In this document: positions 42,597 to 51,174 of the stretch, piece after piece
Layout: every line of letters begins with the position of its first letter
How positions within the stretch are numbered: the first letter of the stretch is position 1
Assembly: GCA_964655525.1 (NCBI GenBank)
Contig: CAZZNE010000002.1
Location: 124,001 to 188,000 of the forward strand
Reading direction: 5' to 3'
Source: DLAJ01 sp964655525
Lineage (GTDB): Bacteria > Bacillota > Clostridia > Lachnospirales > Lachnospiraceae
DNA length: 64,000 bases
Made by a program: the position numbers and the translations under genes
The notes under the pieces: generated by a model
Databases searched by the model: none
The model's input: only the letters and a program-made list of their open reading frames with translations
What the model was told of the DNA's origin: nothing

Positions 42597-43615
42597 ACGG
42601 TTTCTCCTATGTGATAAGAACCTAGCAGTTTTCTAAAATCCTGCGGAAGCGGCGCAAGGAATGTTTTCCCCGCAGCTGCCATTGGCCGATCCACGCCAAA
42701 CGCCGCGTTTTCCGGAAAGCAGACCGCAAAAGCATGGAGAAGCTGCCTGTTTACGCCGTACTTTGCATGAAGCTCTCTGTTTAAGCGGGCATCTCCGTAT
42801 TTTGGATCGCCGCAGACCGGGTGAGAAATCCCTGCCAAGTGCGCGCGGATCTGATGCGGTTTTCCCGTGATCAGCTGCACCTTGAGCAACGTCATATCAT
42901 GCCGGTCAAGATAAAAGAGCGGCGCATAGGCTGTGTGGATTTCTTCCCCCGCGCCGTCTTCGGAGATCGTGACCTGATTATGAACGGAATCCTTGCGCAA
43001 AAAGCCTTTTAACGTCTTCGACTCGCAGATTTGCCCTTTTACCAACGCCAGATAGTATTTCCCGATCTTTCTGTCATGAATCAGACTGCTCAATGCGCGC
43101 GCCGCCTGATAGGTTTTCGCGCAAAGAACAAGTCCGCTCGTGTTGCGGTCAAGCCGGTTTACGGCGGACGGCGTATAGGATAAGCGATCTTCCCCCGTTT
43201 GCCGCTCCTGCTTATCCAGACGAACATGTCCGCACAGCCAGTCGTTCAAACTGTTATCCGTCCTTTCGGCGCGCTGCGTTAAAATGCCCGCAGGCTTATC
43301 CGCGATCAGCATGTCACGGTCTTCATAGATAACGGAAATATGCGCGGCGGATGGTTGTGTCTCCGATGCATACTTTTCTTTTTCTGTTTGTCCGCCAAAC
43401 CGAAACTGCACATACGTCTCATCCGAGAAAAAAATACAGACCTTGTCCTGCGCGCAGAGGCGTTCGCTGCCCTCTGCTTTTTTTCCGTTCAGCGTGATGT
43501 TCTTTTTGCGGAGCATTTTATACAGAAAAGACCGCCCCGCATGCGGGAGCAGCTTTTCTAAAAACTTGTCAAGCCGGATACCGGCTTCCTCTCCGTCTAT
43601 GATGATTTCTTTCAT
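42545..43615 (-). CDS. RluA-family pseudouridine synthase with S4 domain
   Basis: A 356-residue rRNA uridine isomerase. An S4 RNA-binding domain (about 10-65, GIRLDKFLEKLLPHAGRSFL) precedes the catalytic domain with SAVNRLDRNTSGLVLCAKT, whose aspartate is catalytic, and LITGKPHQIRAHLAGISHPV. It is longer than RluD by a Glu/Lys-rich insert after the S4 domain. The 3' end overlaps recU by 52 bases, and its start overlaps the stop of nothing upstream except a four-base contact with the 43612 gene. Exact target unknown. Confidence 0.88.
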   Translation of the reverse strand: MKEIIIDGEEAGIRLDKFLEKLLPHAGRSFLYKMLRKKNITLNGKKAEGSERLCAQDKVCIFFSDETYVQFRFGGQTEKEKYASETQPSAAHISVIYEDRDMLIADKPAGILTQRAERTDNSLNDWLCGHVRLDKQERQTGEDRLSYTPSAVNRLDRNTSGLVLCAKTYQAARALSSLIHDRKIGKYYLALVKGQICESKTLKGFLRKDSVHNQVTISEDGAGEEIHTAYAPLFYLDRHDMTLLKVQLITGKPHQIRAHLAGISHPVCGDPKYGDARLNRELHAKYGVNRQLLHAFAVCFPENAAFGVDRPMAAAGKTFLAPLPQDFRKLLGSYHIGETVWQRGIQEGFEVPPLRI

Positions 43616-44169
43616 AGCGCTAACGCAAGCAGCTGCTCTTTTACCGCTTCCTTTGCGGCGGCAGCGCCCTCCTTCTGCATGCCGTCAAGGCGGCTTATGT
43701 ATTTGTCAAGCGATGTGAATATCTTTACGGTATAGTCCTTATGCCCGCTCTGTTCTAACTGGGTGCGCAGGTGCTTTTCGCACAGGTCAGGGCTGCATTT
43801 GGGACTGCTCGTATATCCGCAGATACTTTTTCCTTCGATGACAAGAGAATCTACCGGATAAATGCGTTCATAGGAGGTAAACTGAAGATCATAATAGACA
43901 CAGAGCGCGCCGACATGCGGAACGATCTGTTCATGCGTCTCTGATGAACAGCCCTTCGCCTTCCAAAACATGATCGTATTGACCGCACTTTTTGCGCCCG
44001 GAAGACAGCCGAGTACCGCAATGACCGTCCATAGATTCTTTTTTGTGCCGATCACATGCCAGCCGATCAAAAAAAGAGCCAGCGACACACCAAAACAGGC
44101 GAGCGTAAACAAGCATGTGAGTATTTTTCTGTTATGAATATAGCCGTAGCAGCCTTTTCTTACATACAT
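43612..44169 (-). CDS. Membrane protein of unknown function
   Basis: A 185-residue protein with two hydrophobic segments (about 18-40, LTCLFTLACFGVSLALFLIG, and 45-62). A soluble part follows, containing CSSETHEQIVPHVGALCVYY, YPVDSLVIEG and KCSPDLCEKHL, the last with cysteines. No family is recognised; it recurs in this position beside RluA genes in related bacteria as far as I recall, which is not certain. The start at 44169 has GGAAAGGAACAGGG upstream; a longer frame would run through the repeat element and is rejected. It overlaps the next gene by four bases. Confidence 0.6.
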   Translation of the reverse strand: MYVRKGCYGYIHNRKILTCLFTLACFGVSLALFLIGWHVIGTKKNLWTVIAVLGCLPGAKSAVNTIMFWKAKGCSSETHEQIVPHVGALCVYYDLQFTSYERIYPVDSLVIEGKSICGYTSSPKCSPDLCEKHLRTQLEQSGHKDYTVKIFTSLDKYISRLDGMQKEGAAAAKEAVKEQLLALAL

Positions 44170-44224
44170 GACCCTGTTCCTTTCCCATCCACGTCCGTAT
44201 CCGCGGAACCTTACCAATAGAAGC

Positions 44225-44310
44225 TTCGCAATCCCAGAAGAATCGCTTCGCAATCCCAGAAGAATCGCTTCGCGATTCTTTGAAAGAATGGCGCTCTGCG
44301 CCATTCTTTT
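44225..44310 (-). repeat. Paired-hairpin element, copy 3, with duplicated 22-bp segment
   Basis: Next to the SDR gene stop, AAAGAATGGCGC (44283-44294) pairs with GCGCCATTCTTT (44298-44309) over TCT. Adjacent is AAGAATCGC (44260-44268) with GCGATTCTT (44272-44280). Beyond it a 22-bp unit is duplicated in tandem (44225-44246 and 44247-44268), repeating the 5' arm of the distal stem. Confidence 0.8.
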
Positions 44311-45102
44311 TTAGCGCGACACCTTCATCATGCGCATGCAAAACAGAATGAACCGCTCAGGAACAAGCTTTGTCAGCAGATAAAACGCCTTCATCGGTAT
44401 GCCGCAGACAGACATTCTTTTCCGCCGTCTGCTGTCCTTTAATGCCTGCAAAACCACACGTTCCGGTGTGACAGTAACATACTTTTTAATCGCAAGCTGT
44501 TTCCCGAACACTTCCGCTTTGTCAAAAAACGGGGTGGCAACAGGGCCGGGACAAACGCTTGTCACATAGATGCCACGCCCTCTTAATTCCTCGCTGAGCG
44601 CCGTGGAAAGAGAAAGCACATAGGCCTTGCTCGCGGCATACACGGCAAAATCCGGCTGCGGGAGAAATGCGGCGCTGCTTGCAAGCTGGATGATCCTTCC
44701 GTTCCACGCCATATAGGGCAGACACATCCGCGTCATTCTCGTCAATCCGATGCAGTTGCACATGATCGTTTCTTCTTCGCAGCGCTGCTCCACATCTAAA
44801 AATTCGCCCATAAAGCCGAGTCCGGCGGCATTGATCAAAAAGCGGACACTCGGAAGCTCTTTTTTCAGTAATTCTTCAAAAGAGACAAAGCTTTCCGACT
44901 TTGTCAGGTCCATCGGAATGATGCGTGTTTTCATGGTAAGCTGCCCCGACAGCTCCTTTAAGCGTTCTTCATTGCGCGCTACCAGCCACAGCTCATCCGT
45001 TGTATGCAAAATCCGATCAAGCGCCAGTGCAAAGGTATACCCAATGCCGCTGCTTGCTCCTGTAATAATGGCGATCCGCTTGTTTTTTATGCTTTCTTTC
45101 AC
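44311..45102 (-). CDS. Short-chain dehydrogenase/reductase (SDR)
   Basis: A 263-residue NAD(P)-dependent oxidoreductase of the classical SDR type. The cofactor motif is IAIITGASSGIGYTFAL (TGxxxGIG), followed by LINAAGLGFMG (NAG-like), the serine of QLASSAAFLPQPDF and the active-site YAASKAYVLSLS (YxxxK). The C-terminus has a weakly hydrophobic segment (AFYLLTKLVPERFILF), as in DltE/YqjQ-like members. Substrate unknown. The stop codon is followed directly by a paired-hairpin element. Confidence 0.9.
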   Translation of the reverse strand: MKESIKNKRIAIITGASSGIGYTFALALDRILHTTDELWLVARNEERLKELSGQLTMKTRIIPMDLTKSESFVSFEELLKKELPSVRFLINAAGLGFMGEFLDVEQRCEEETIMCNCIGLTRMTRMCLPYMAWNGRIIQLASSAAFLPQPDFAVYAASKAYVLSLSTALSEELRGRGIYVTSVCPGPVATPFFDKAEVFGKQLAIKKYVTVTPERVVLQALKDSRRRKRMSVCGIPMKAFYLLTKLVPERFILFCMRMMKVSR

Positions 45103-45144
45103 TTTGTCTGCTCCTTATCCTTTCTTTTCCTTTATTTGTTCAAA

Positions 45145-45957
45145 TCAGGAATGATCTTCGCTTATTTCATCAATGGCTGTCACATCGGCGGCTTTTGCGG
45201 TCTCCTCCGCCGTCAGGCGGCGGAATTCCCCCGTTTTCAGATCGTTCCCTAATAAAAGCGCGCCGATGGAAACGCGTTTCAGGTAAAAAACCTCATGTCT
45301 GTTTGCATGAAACATCCGCTTGACCTGATGATATCGCCCTTCGCAGATCGTGATGCGCACCTGACTTGCGAAAATGACATCCGGCGTACCTTTGGGCAGA
45401 TGTTCCCGCTCCGCTTCGGTAAGCCGGTAGGACGGCTCCGTGCGTAGGACGGACACCTTCGCAGGAAGACATGGTGTATCATCGCCGATGTCGGTTCCGT
45501 TTTGCAGCGCGGCAAGCTCCGTCTCCGTCAGTTTTCCGCTGATCCAGACCTCATAGGTTTTCGGCACATGCGACCGCGGACTTGTCAGTTTATGCGAAAG
45601 CGCGCCGTCATTTGTGATAAGCAGAAGCCCCTCACTGTCCTTATCCAGTCTGCCGATCGGAAAAAAACGCTGAGGATCAAGCCCGGGTAACAGGGAAAAT
45701 ACCGTCTGCTGCATGTCATCCTTTGTCGCACAAAGATAACCGGCGGGCTTGTTTAACAGATAACAGACCGTGGTCTCTGACTCACAAGAAACAGTTTTTC
45801 CGCGAAAACATACTGACATACGACCGGGTTCGATTTTTCGATCCGCTTTTCTGCAAACGACGCCATCCACCGTGATCAGTCCTTTTTTACAGTATTCCCT
45901 GACCTCGCTCCTCGTACCGACATCCGCGTCGGAAAGATATTTATCCAATCTGACCAT
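45145..45957 (-). CDS. RsuA/RluB-family pseudouridine synthase
   Basis: A 270-residue enzyme. The S4 domain opens MVRLDKYLSDADVGTRSEVR and the catalytic region has FPIGRLDKDSEGLLLITNDG (active-site D), with CEGRYHQVKRMFHANRHEV near the end. This subfamily modifies single uridines in 16S (RsuA) or 23S (RluB/E/F) rRNA; the small-subunit form is most common for this size, but that is not decided. The start at 45957 follows GGATAGGGAA. Confidence 0.88.
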   Translation of the reverse strand: MVRLDKYLSDADVGTRSEVREYCKKGLITVDGVVCRKADRKIEPGRMSVCFRGKTVSCESETTVCYLLNKPAGYLCATKDDMQQTVFSLLPGLDPQRFFPIGRLDKDSEGLLLITNDGALSHKLTSPRSHVPKTYEVWISGKLTETELAALQNGTDIGDDTPCLPAKVSVLRTEPSYRLTEAEREHLPKGTPDVIFASQVRITICEGRYHQVKRMFHANRHEVFYLKRVSIGALLLGNDLKTGEFRRLTAEETAKAADVTAIDEISEDHS

Positions 45958-46037
45958 CTGTTCCCTATCCTGTCCGGGGTATTTCTTCCATGTTTTTTTC
46001 ATATATTGATTAAGAAAAAACACGGAGGCCGTGCAGC

Positions 46038-46988
46038 ATGCCGCTGATGCTCCCGGTGATCCTTCTTTTTATTGTCCTGCTCCTGATCAGCAGCAAGACC
46101 GCACTGTCACTTGCGACGCTGGGGCTGACGCTCTGGCTTGAAAACATGGTGCCCACGCTTCTGCCTTTTATGATCCTGTCCGGTATTCTGACAGGCTTAA
46201 AATTGCAGGAGCTTCTCTGCCGCCCGCTCCGCGGATGCTTCGGACGACTTTTCCATACAACGCCAAACGGCGCATACTGTATCATCATGGGTTTTCTCTG
46301 CGGTTTTCCGATGGGCGCGTTCTGCGTTGCCGATCTCTATCAAAAGGGGCAATTATCCAAAGAAGATTCGATGCGATTAATCCCGTTCTGCAACAATATC
46401 GGCCCTGTCTATTTCTATTCGTTTGCCGTGCCCATGCTGGGCTTACAGGCTCCCGCTTATCAGGCGCTGCCGATCCTCACCTTCGGCATGTACGGCATCC
46501 CGCTCCTGTATGGTCTTTTTTCCGGGGCTGGCGTGAAGCCGTCTCCTGCCGTCCCTGCATCACTCATACAGGGTGAGAAAATCGAGCCGTCGCTGTTTGC
46601 CGTAATGGATGAGGCAATCTCTCATGCCGGAAAATCCATGCTGCGGCTCTGCGGTTACATGATCTTATTCAATATTCTGATGCTGCCGCTCTACGCCTTA
46701 CAGGTAAACGGTTTTTACAGCGGTATCCTGCATTCCGTCTTTGAAATATCCGGCGGCATCCGCGTGCTGCAGGGGTATCTCATCCTAATGCCGGAAAAAA
46801 GAATGCTGCTGCAGCTTTTAATGCTGACAGCGTTAAGCTTCGGCGGTTTTTGCTGCGCCGGACAGAGCGAATGCTTTCTGCATGCCGTCTCTTTAAGCCC
46901 TGCCGCTTATCTGCTCCGCCGCCTGCTGATCGCAGTGATCGCAGGAGGCTTTTATGCGGTCTGTCTCTTCTGCGGATGGCTTTTTTGA
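46038..46988 (+). CDS. YlbJ-like sporulation integral membrane protein
   Basis: A 316-residue polytopic protein with a nucleoside-recognition/Gate-type fold: about eight helices, LENMVPTLLPFMILSGILTG, the motif IIMGFLCGFPMGAFCVADLY and FCNNIGPVYFYSFAVPMLG. In Bacillus, ylbJ follows ylbH (rsmD) and ylbI (coaD), and is needed for normal spore formation. The same genes lie next to it here, but ylbJ faces them, so an inversion has occurred. This is consistent with a spore-forming ancestry; whether the host sporulates cannot be told. Confidence 0.8.
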   Translation: MPLMLPVILLFIVLLLISSKTALSLATLGLTLWLENMVPTLLPFMILSGILTGLKLQELLCRPLRGCFGRLFHTTPNGAYCIIMGFLCGFPMGAFCVADLYQKGQLSKEDSMRLIPFCNNIGPVYFYSFAVPMLGLQAPAYQALPILTFGMYGIPLLYGLFSGAGVKPSPAVPASLIQGEKIEPSLFAVMDEAISHAGKSMLRLCGYMILFNILMLPLYALQVNGFYSGILHSVFEISGGIRVLQGYLILMPEKRMLLQLLMLTALSFGGFCCAGQSECFLHAVSLSPAAYLLRRLLIAVIAGGFYAVCLFCGWLF

Positions 46989-46992
46989 TCTT

Positions 46993-47029
46993 AAAAAGCC
47001 GCTGCCTGAAAAAAGGCGCGGCTTTTTTT
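46993..47029. terminator. Bidirectional terminator between ylbJ and 47060 gene
   Basis: AAAAAGCCGC (46993-47002) pairs with GCGGCTTTTT (47018-47027), T run to 47029, with a small inner CGCC-type pairing. It lies between two converging genes. Confidence 0.8.
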
Positions 47030-47059
47030 CGGCGTTCCTCTCTGCGAAACGAAACGCAT

Positions 47060-47647
47060 TTACTTCTCCTGATTCTCCGCCTCCGCTTCGGCAACCTCCT
47101 CAAGCGCATCCACGGGATAAAGCTGCGCACGGTTCGACTGGATCAGCTCCTTATAGCTGTTCATGGAGTTCAACAAATTCTCGTAATGAGCGGAAGCTTC
47201 ATTCATCGCATTGGTTATAATATCCTCCATGCTTCCAAGCGACTCGTCCATATACTGAAGCGCCTGTGCCTTAAAATCATTTGCCTGCATGGTCGCCGCA
47301 TCAAGGATCGACTGTGCCTGCCTCGTTGCAAGCGTTACGATCTCATTTGCCTTGGCATATGCCTGCTGCATGATCTCATGCTCATTGACAAGCTCATTCG
47401 TGTGAATGGTCGCCTCATTGATCAGTGCATCCGCCTTCTGCCTTGCGTCGTTTAAGATCGCCTCTTTATTGCTGATGATCTTCTGGTAACGCTTGATCTC
47501 ATCCGGCGTTTTCATCTTCAGTTCACGAAGAAGTTCTTCTATCTCCTCTTTATTTACCATGATAATGGTACTTGAGAGAGGTTTGAACTTACAACTGTCA
47601 ATATAGTCTTCAATTTCTTCAATCAGTTGTTCGATTTTACTGTTCAT
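47060..47647 (-). CDS. Coiled-coil protein, DivIVA/F-type ATPase B-subunit-like
   Basis: A 195-residue, almost fully helical protein with long coiled coils (about 45-165), rich in Ala/Glu/Gln, with ILNDARQKADALINEATIHT and TRQAQSILDAATMQANDFKA. Homologues in Clostridia are annotated as ATPase or F0 subunit B-like because of this composition, but there is no ATPase motif and no membrane anchor. The N-terminus MNSKIEQLIEEIEDYIDSCK resembles DivIVA-type polar scaffolds weakly. TTGGAGT precedes ATG 47647. It is 46 bases downstream of coaD. Confidence 0.65.
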   Translation of the reverse strand: MNSKIEQLIEEIEDYIDSCKFKPLSSTIIMVNKEEIEELLRELKMKTPDEIKRYQKIISNKEAILNDARQKADALINEATIHTNELVNEHEIMQQAYAKANEIVTLATRQAQSILDAATMQANDFKAQALQYMDESLGSMEDIITNAMNEASAHYENLLNSMNSYKELIQSNRAQLYPVDALEEVAEAEAENQEK

Positions 47648-47693
47648 CGCATACTCCAATCCGTTTGAGCTGAAAATTGATCGATCACAATTC

Positions 47694-48188
47694 CTATGTA
47701 TCTGCCTGACCTTTGTATTTTTCATGAATCATGTCTGCTACAAAGGGCGGAACGCATTGTGAAATATCACCGCCAAAATAAGCGATCTCTTTGACGCTGG
47801 AAGAGCTTAAATAAGCATATTCCAAGCTCGTTGTCAAAAATATCGTGTCAAGACTTCCGTTTGAAAGCTTCTTATTCGTCTGTGCGATCTGGAGTTCATA
47901 TTCAAAATCCGTGATCGCGCGGAGACCTCTGACTGATACATGAATATCTTTCTCTCTTGCATAGTCGATCAGAAGTCCGGTAAAGGAATCCACTTTGACA
48001 TTCGGAAATTCCTTTGTCGCTTCTTCTAATATTCTAACACGTTCCTCTGCTGAAAACAATGGAGTTTTCGCTTTATTGTTCAAAACACTGACGATCAGCT
48101 CGTCAAACATCCGCGCCGCCCTGCGGATAATATCCAAATGCCCATAAGTAACGGGATCAAAGCTTCCCGGATAAACTGCGATCTTCAT
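47694..48188 (-). CDS. coaD: Phosphopantetheine adenylyltransferase
   Basis: A 164-residue enzyme of coenzyme A synthesis, joining AMP to 4'-phosphopantetheine. Motifs: MKIAVYPGSFDPVTYGHLDI with the HxGH-like nucleotidyltransferase site (TYGH), RGLRAITDFEYELQIA, and SSSSVKEIAYFGGDIS. The start at 48188 is preferred over 48203, with GAGGTG upstream and homology beginning at MKIAV. The ribosome site lies inside the end of rsmD, a standard rsmD-coaD arrangement. Confidence 0.96.
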   Translation of the reverse strand: MKIAVYPGSFDPVTYGHLDIIRRAARMFDELIVSVLNNKAKTPLFSAEERVRILEEATKEFPNVKVDSFTGLLIDYAREKDIHVSVRGLRAITDFEYELQIAQTNKKLSNGSLDTIFLTTSLEYAYLSSSSVKEIAYFGGDISQCVPPFVADMIHEKYKGQADT

Positions 48189-48199
48189 GACGTGACACC

Positions 48200-48751
48200 T
48201 CACTTCTTTTTCAGGAAGATATGTTGGTTGGTCTTGTAACGCTTCTGCTTGATTATATCATACCCAAGCGCGGGAAGATAGTCTGTTTCTGCATGAAGCG
48301 ATGTTTCAAGGACAATTAAAGTATCGCGGTCCGCGATACGGTCATTTCCCGCAAGCAGGGCAAGCACCTGCCGCTCTAATCCCTGATCATACGGAGGATC
48401 CATAAAAATAATGTCTGCCCGCTCTCTGATGGAACCCGTAAGCGCAAACAATACATCCTGCTTGAGGAGCACGCTGTCCTGCGTAAAACGTGTTGTCGTT
48501 AAATTTTGACTGATGCAGTCGCATGCTGCTTTTTGATTTTCTACAAAATATGACCGCGCCGCGCCGCGGCTCAACGCTTCAATCCCGATACCGCCGCTCC
48601 CGGAAAACAAATCTATGAATACGCTTCCCTGCACATCATTTTGCAAGATATTGAAAAGCGTTTCTTTGATCCGGTCCTGCGTCGGACGTGTATCCTTTCC
48701 CTCCGGTGATACCAGCCGCAGACTCCGTCTTGTTCCTGCGATGACTCTCAT
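48200..48751 (-). CDS. rsmD: 16S rRNA (guanine966-N2)-methyltransferase
   Basis: A 183-residue SAM-dependent methyltransferase. The SAM-binding motif FIDLFSGSGGIGIEALSRGA and catalytic IIFMDPPYDQG (the NPPY-like motif, DPPY) are both present; the N-terminus MRVIAGTRRSLRLVSPEGKD is typical. It is the upstream partner of coaD, as in Bacillus ylbH-ylbI. The ATG at 48751 has GGGGATTG upstream. Confidence 0.93.
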   Translation of the reverse strand: MRVIAGTRRSLRLVSPEGKDTRPTQDRIKETLFNILQNDVQGSVFIDLFSGSGGIGIEALSRGAARSYFVENQKAACDCISQNLTTTRFTQDSVLLKQDVLFALTGSIRERADIIFMDPPYDQGLERQVLALLAGNDRIADRDTLIVLETSLHAETDYLPALGYDIIKQKRYKTNQHIFLKKK

Positions 48752-48795
48752 AGTCAATCCCCGTTCTTTCTGTCTTACTTAGGCGCTTTGTTCCT

Positions 48796-51033
48796 TTACA
48801 GTCGAACCTTCACGCCTTTGGAATCCCGGGACCCAAGCTTCAGCTTGTTCAGCTCGATGCTTTTCCCTTTATATTCGATAGATTGTTCCTGCGCATTTTG
48901 CGTATAATAGACTTCTTCCAGATAATCATGCGCACCAAGCTTCATGCCTCTCACACCGACCGCGCCTTTTTTCTTTTCCGGAATCTCCTCGATCGGGAAA
49001 CGCAGGAAATAGCCTTCGTGCGACTGAAGCACGATATTGCGCTGCTCGACCAAAAGCGCAACGCTTTTCACTTCATCCCCGTCGTTGAGCTTTGTTGCGG
49101 CAACTGTTCTCTTTGCCACGTCAAACTCACCACCGCTGACGACCTTCATCATCGCCTGCTTCGTCGTAAAGAGGATGCGGTACAGATTTAAGTCCGCCTG
49201 ACTTGTCACGCATAAAATATCTTCTTTGGAAGAGTCATAATTGCTCACATTGTCGATCGGGATACCTTTATCACGGAATTTACCGAATGGCAGATCCGAA
49301 ATCTTAACCGTATGGAGCTGTCCGATGTTGGTAAACAGACAGATCTTTCCGGTATTTTTACAGAGGATCACATGCGAGTTTTCCGTTTCCACTGCATCTT
49401 TATTGCGCTCATAAGTCGCAGTGTCGATCGTTTTGCCATAACCGAAACGATCCATCAGGAAATAGACGTCCATTTCTTCCGGCTTCTTTTCGGTAAATAC
49501 AACCTGCTCCGCGTTGTCGATGACAGTTCTTCTTGCGCGGGCATATTCCTTTTTATAGCCATCCAGCTCATTGATGATGACCTGTGCCATGGAATCCTTT
49601 CTTGCAAGAATATCCTCATAACGGAAAATGTTGGCGACCGTGTCCTCATGCTCTTTCATGAGCGCATCGATCTCTAAGCCGATCAATTTATAAAGCCGCA
49701 TTTCCAGGATCGCATTCGCCTGCGGCTCGGTAAACTGGAGCTGCTGCGCCATGATACGGGATTCTTTGAATTTGAACTTGATACCGTCCGTGATTCCTTC
49801 TACCAGACATGCCTTTGCCATTGCACGGTCTTTGGAGCCGCGCAGCACTTCAATGATCAGGTCAATGACGTTGCATGCCTTAATAAGACCTTCCTGTATT
49901 TCCTTGCGCTCCAATTCTTTTTGTAACAGATTGGAATATTTGCGCGTCGCCGTCTCATACTGAAAATCCACATAATGCTTAAGAAGCTCCTTTAATCCCA
50001 TTGTCTCCGGTTTTCCGTCCGCAATGGCAAGCATATTCACGCCGAACGTGTCTTCCAGCCTTGTTTTTTTCAAAAGAAGATTCTTAAAATTCTCAATGTC
50101 GGCATCACGTCGAAGCTCAATTACAATGCGAATGCCCTCTTTGGAGGATTGGTTGGTGATATCGACAATGTCGTTCGTCTTCTTTGTCTCGGCAAGCGCC
50201 GCAATGTCCTGTAAAAATTTGGTAATGTTGGCGCCGATCATGGTATAGGGAATTTCGGTGATGACGATATTCGTCTTCCCGCCCTTCGCCTTCTCGACTT
50301 CGATCTTTCCGCGGATGCGCAGCTTGCCCTGCCCTGTCTCGTAAATTTCAAGAAGCTCGTCCTTATTGCAGACCATACCGCCCGTTGGGAAATCAGGTCC
50401 TTTGATATAGCGCATCAGCTCGCGCGTCGTGATATTTTCATCCAGCATATACGCCTTTGCCGCATCGATGACTTCCCCGAAATTGTGCGGAGGGATGCTT
50501 GTCACCATACCGACCGCAATGCCCTCCGAACCATTGATGAGGATATTCGGGATCTTAACAGGCAGGACAAGGGGTTCTTTTTCCGTCTCGTCGAAATTCG
50601 GTCCGAAATCGACCACATCCTTATCCAGATCGGCAAGAAAAGCCTCCTGCGTTACCTTCTGCAAGCGCGCTTCGGTGTATCGCATCGCCGCGGCTCCGTC
50701 TCCCTCGATATTGCCAAAATTACCGTGTCCGTCCACGAGCGGAAGTCCTTTTTTGAAATCCTGCGACATCACGACAAGCGCGTCATAAATAGAGCTGTCG
50801 CCGTGCGGATGGTATTTACCCATGGTATCGCCGACAATACGCGCACTTTTCCGATAAGGCCTGTCATAGCGGATGCCAAGCTCATACATATCATAGAGCG
50901 TTCTGCGCTGTACCGGCTTTAAGCCGTCCCGCACATCCGGCAGCGCACGCGCGACAATGACGCTCATCGCGTAATCAATAAACGATTTCTGCATCAGATC
51001 GGAATATTCGGTCTTAATAATACGGTCTTCCAT
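48796..51033 (-). CDS. Type IIA DNA topoisomerase subunit A (ParC/GyrA family)
   Basis: A 745-residue DNA-breakage subunit. The winged-helix/quinolone region has RKSARIVGDTMGKYHPHGDS and the active-site tyrosine Y119 in AAMRYTEARL. The C-terminal domain has EIPEKKKGAVGVRGMKLGAH where GyrA-type proteins carry QRRGGKG; the box is not intact, and the length is short, which favours a topoisomerase IV role (chromosome decatenation) over gyrase. Quinolone-region residue is serine at HGDS. The B subunit gene lies just upstream with a paired-hairpin element between them. Confidence 0.85.
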   Translation of the reverse strand: MEDRIIKTEYSDLMQKSFIDYAMSVIVARALPDVRDGLKPVQRRTLYDMYELGIRYDRPYRKSARIVGDTMGKYHPHGDSSIYDALVVMSQDFKKGLPLVDGHGNFGNIEGDGAAAMRYTEARLQKVTQEAFLADLDKDVVDFGPNFDETEKEPLVLPVKIPNILINGSEGIAVGMVTSIPPHNFGEVIDAAKAYMLDENITTRELMRYIKGPDFPTGGMVCNKDELLEIYETGQGKLRIRGKIEVEKAKGGKTNIVITEIPYTMIGANITKFLQDIAALAETKKTNDIVDITNQSSKEGIRIVIELRRDADIENFKNLLLKKTRLEDTFGVNMLAIADGKPETMGLKELLKHYVDFQYETATRKYSNLLQKELERKEIQEGLIKACNVIDLIIEVLRGSKDRAMAKACLVEGITDGIKFKFKESRIMAQQLQFTEPQANAILEMRLYKLIGLEIDALMKEHEDTVANIFRYEDILARKDSMAQVIINELDGYKKEYARARRTVIDNAEQVVFTEKKPEEMDVYFLMDRFGYGKTIDTATYERNKDAVETENSHVILCKNTGKICLFTNIGQLHTVKISDLPFGKFRDKGIPIDNVSNYDSSKEDILCVTSQADLNLYRILFTTKQAMMKVVSGGEFDVAKRTVAATKLNDGDEVKSVALLVEQRNIVLQSHEGYFLRFPIEEIPEKKKGAVGVRGMKLGAHDYLEEVYYTQNAQEQSIEYKGKSIELNKLKLGSRDSKGVKVRL

Positions 51034-51120
51034 TTCTTTTTCCCGCCTTTAACATATGACTTTCACAAAATCCAGAAGAACACTTTGCGTTTTTTACCTA
51101 TAGCAAATTGTTCCGTCTTG

Positions 51121-51174
51121 GAAGAATCGCATTAGCGATTCTTCGAAAGATTGGCGCATTCGCGCCACTCTTTT
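51121..51174 (-). repeat. Paired-hairpin element, copy 4, between topoisomerase subunit genes
   Basis: GAAGAATCGC (51121-51130) with GCGATTCTTC (51135-51144) over ATTA, then AAAGATTGGCGC (51146-51157) with GCGCCACTCTTT (51162-51173, one mismatch). It starts directly after the subunit B stop codon (51175-51177). Confidence 0.8.

Noticed and set aside
44132..44341. Small coding frame across paired-hairpin copy 3
   Set aside because: It consists of the duplicated 22-bp unit read in one frame and has no homology or ribosome site.
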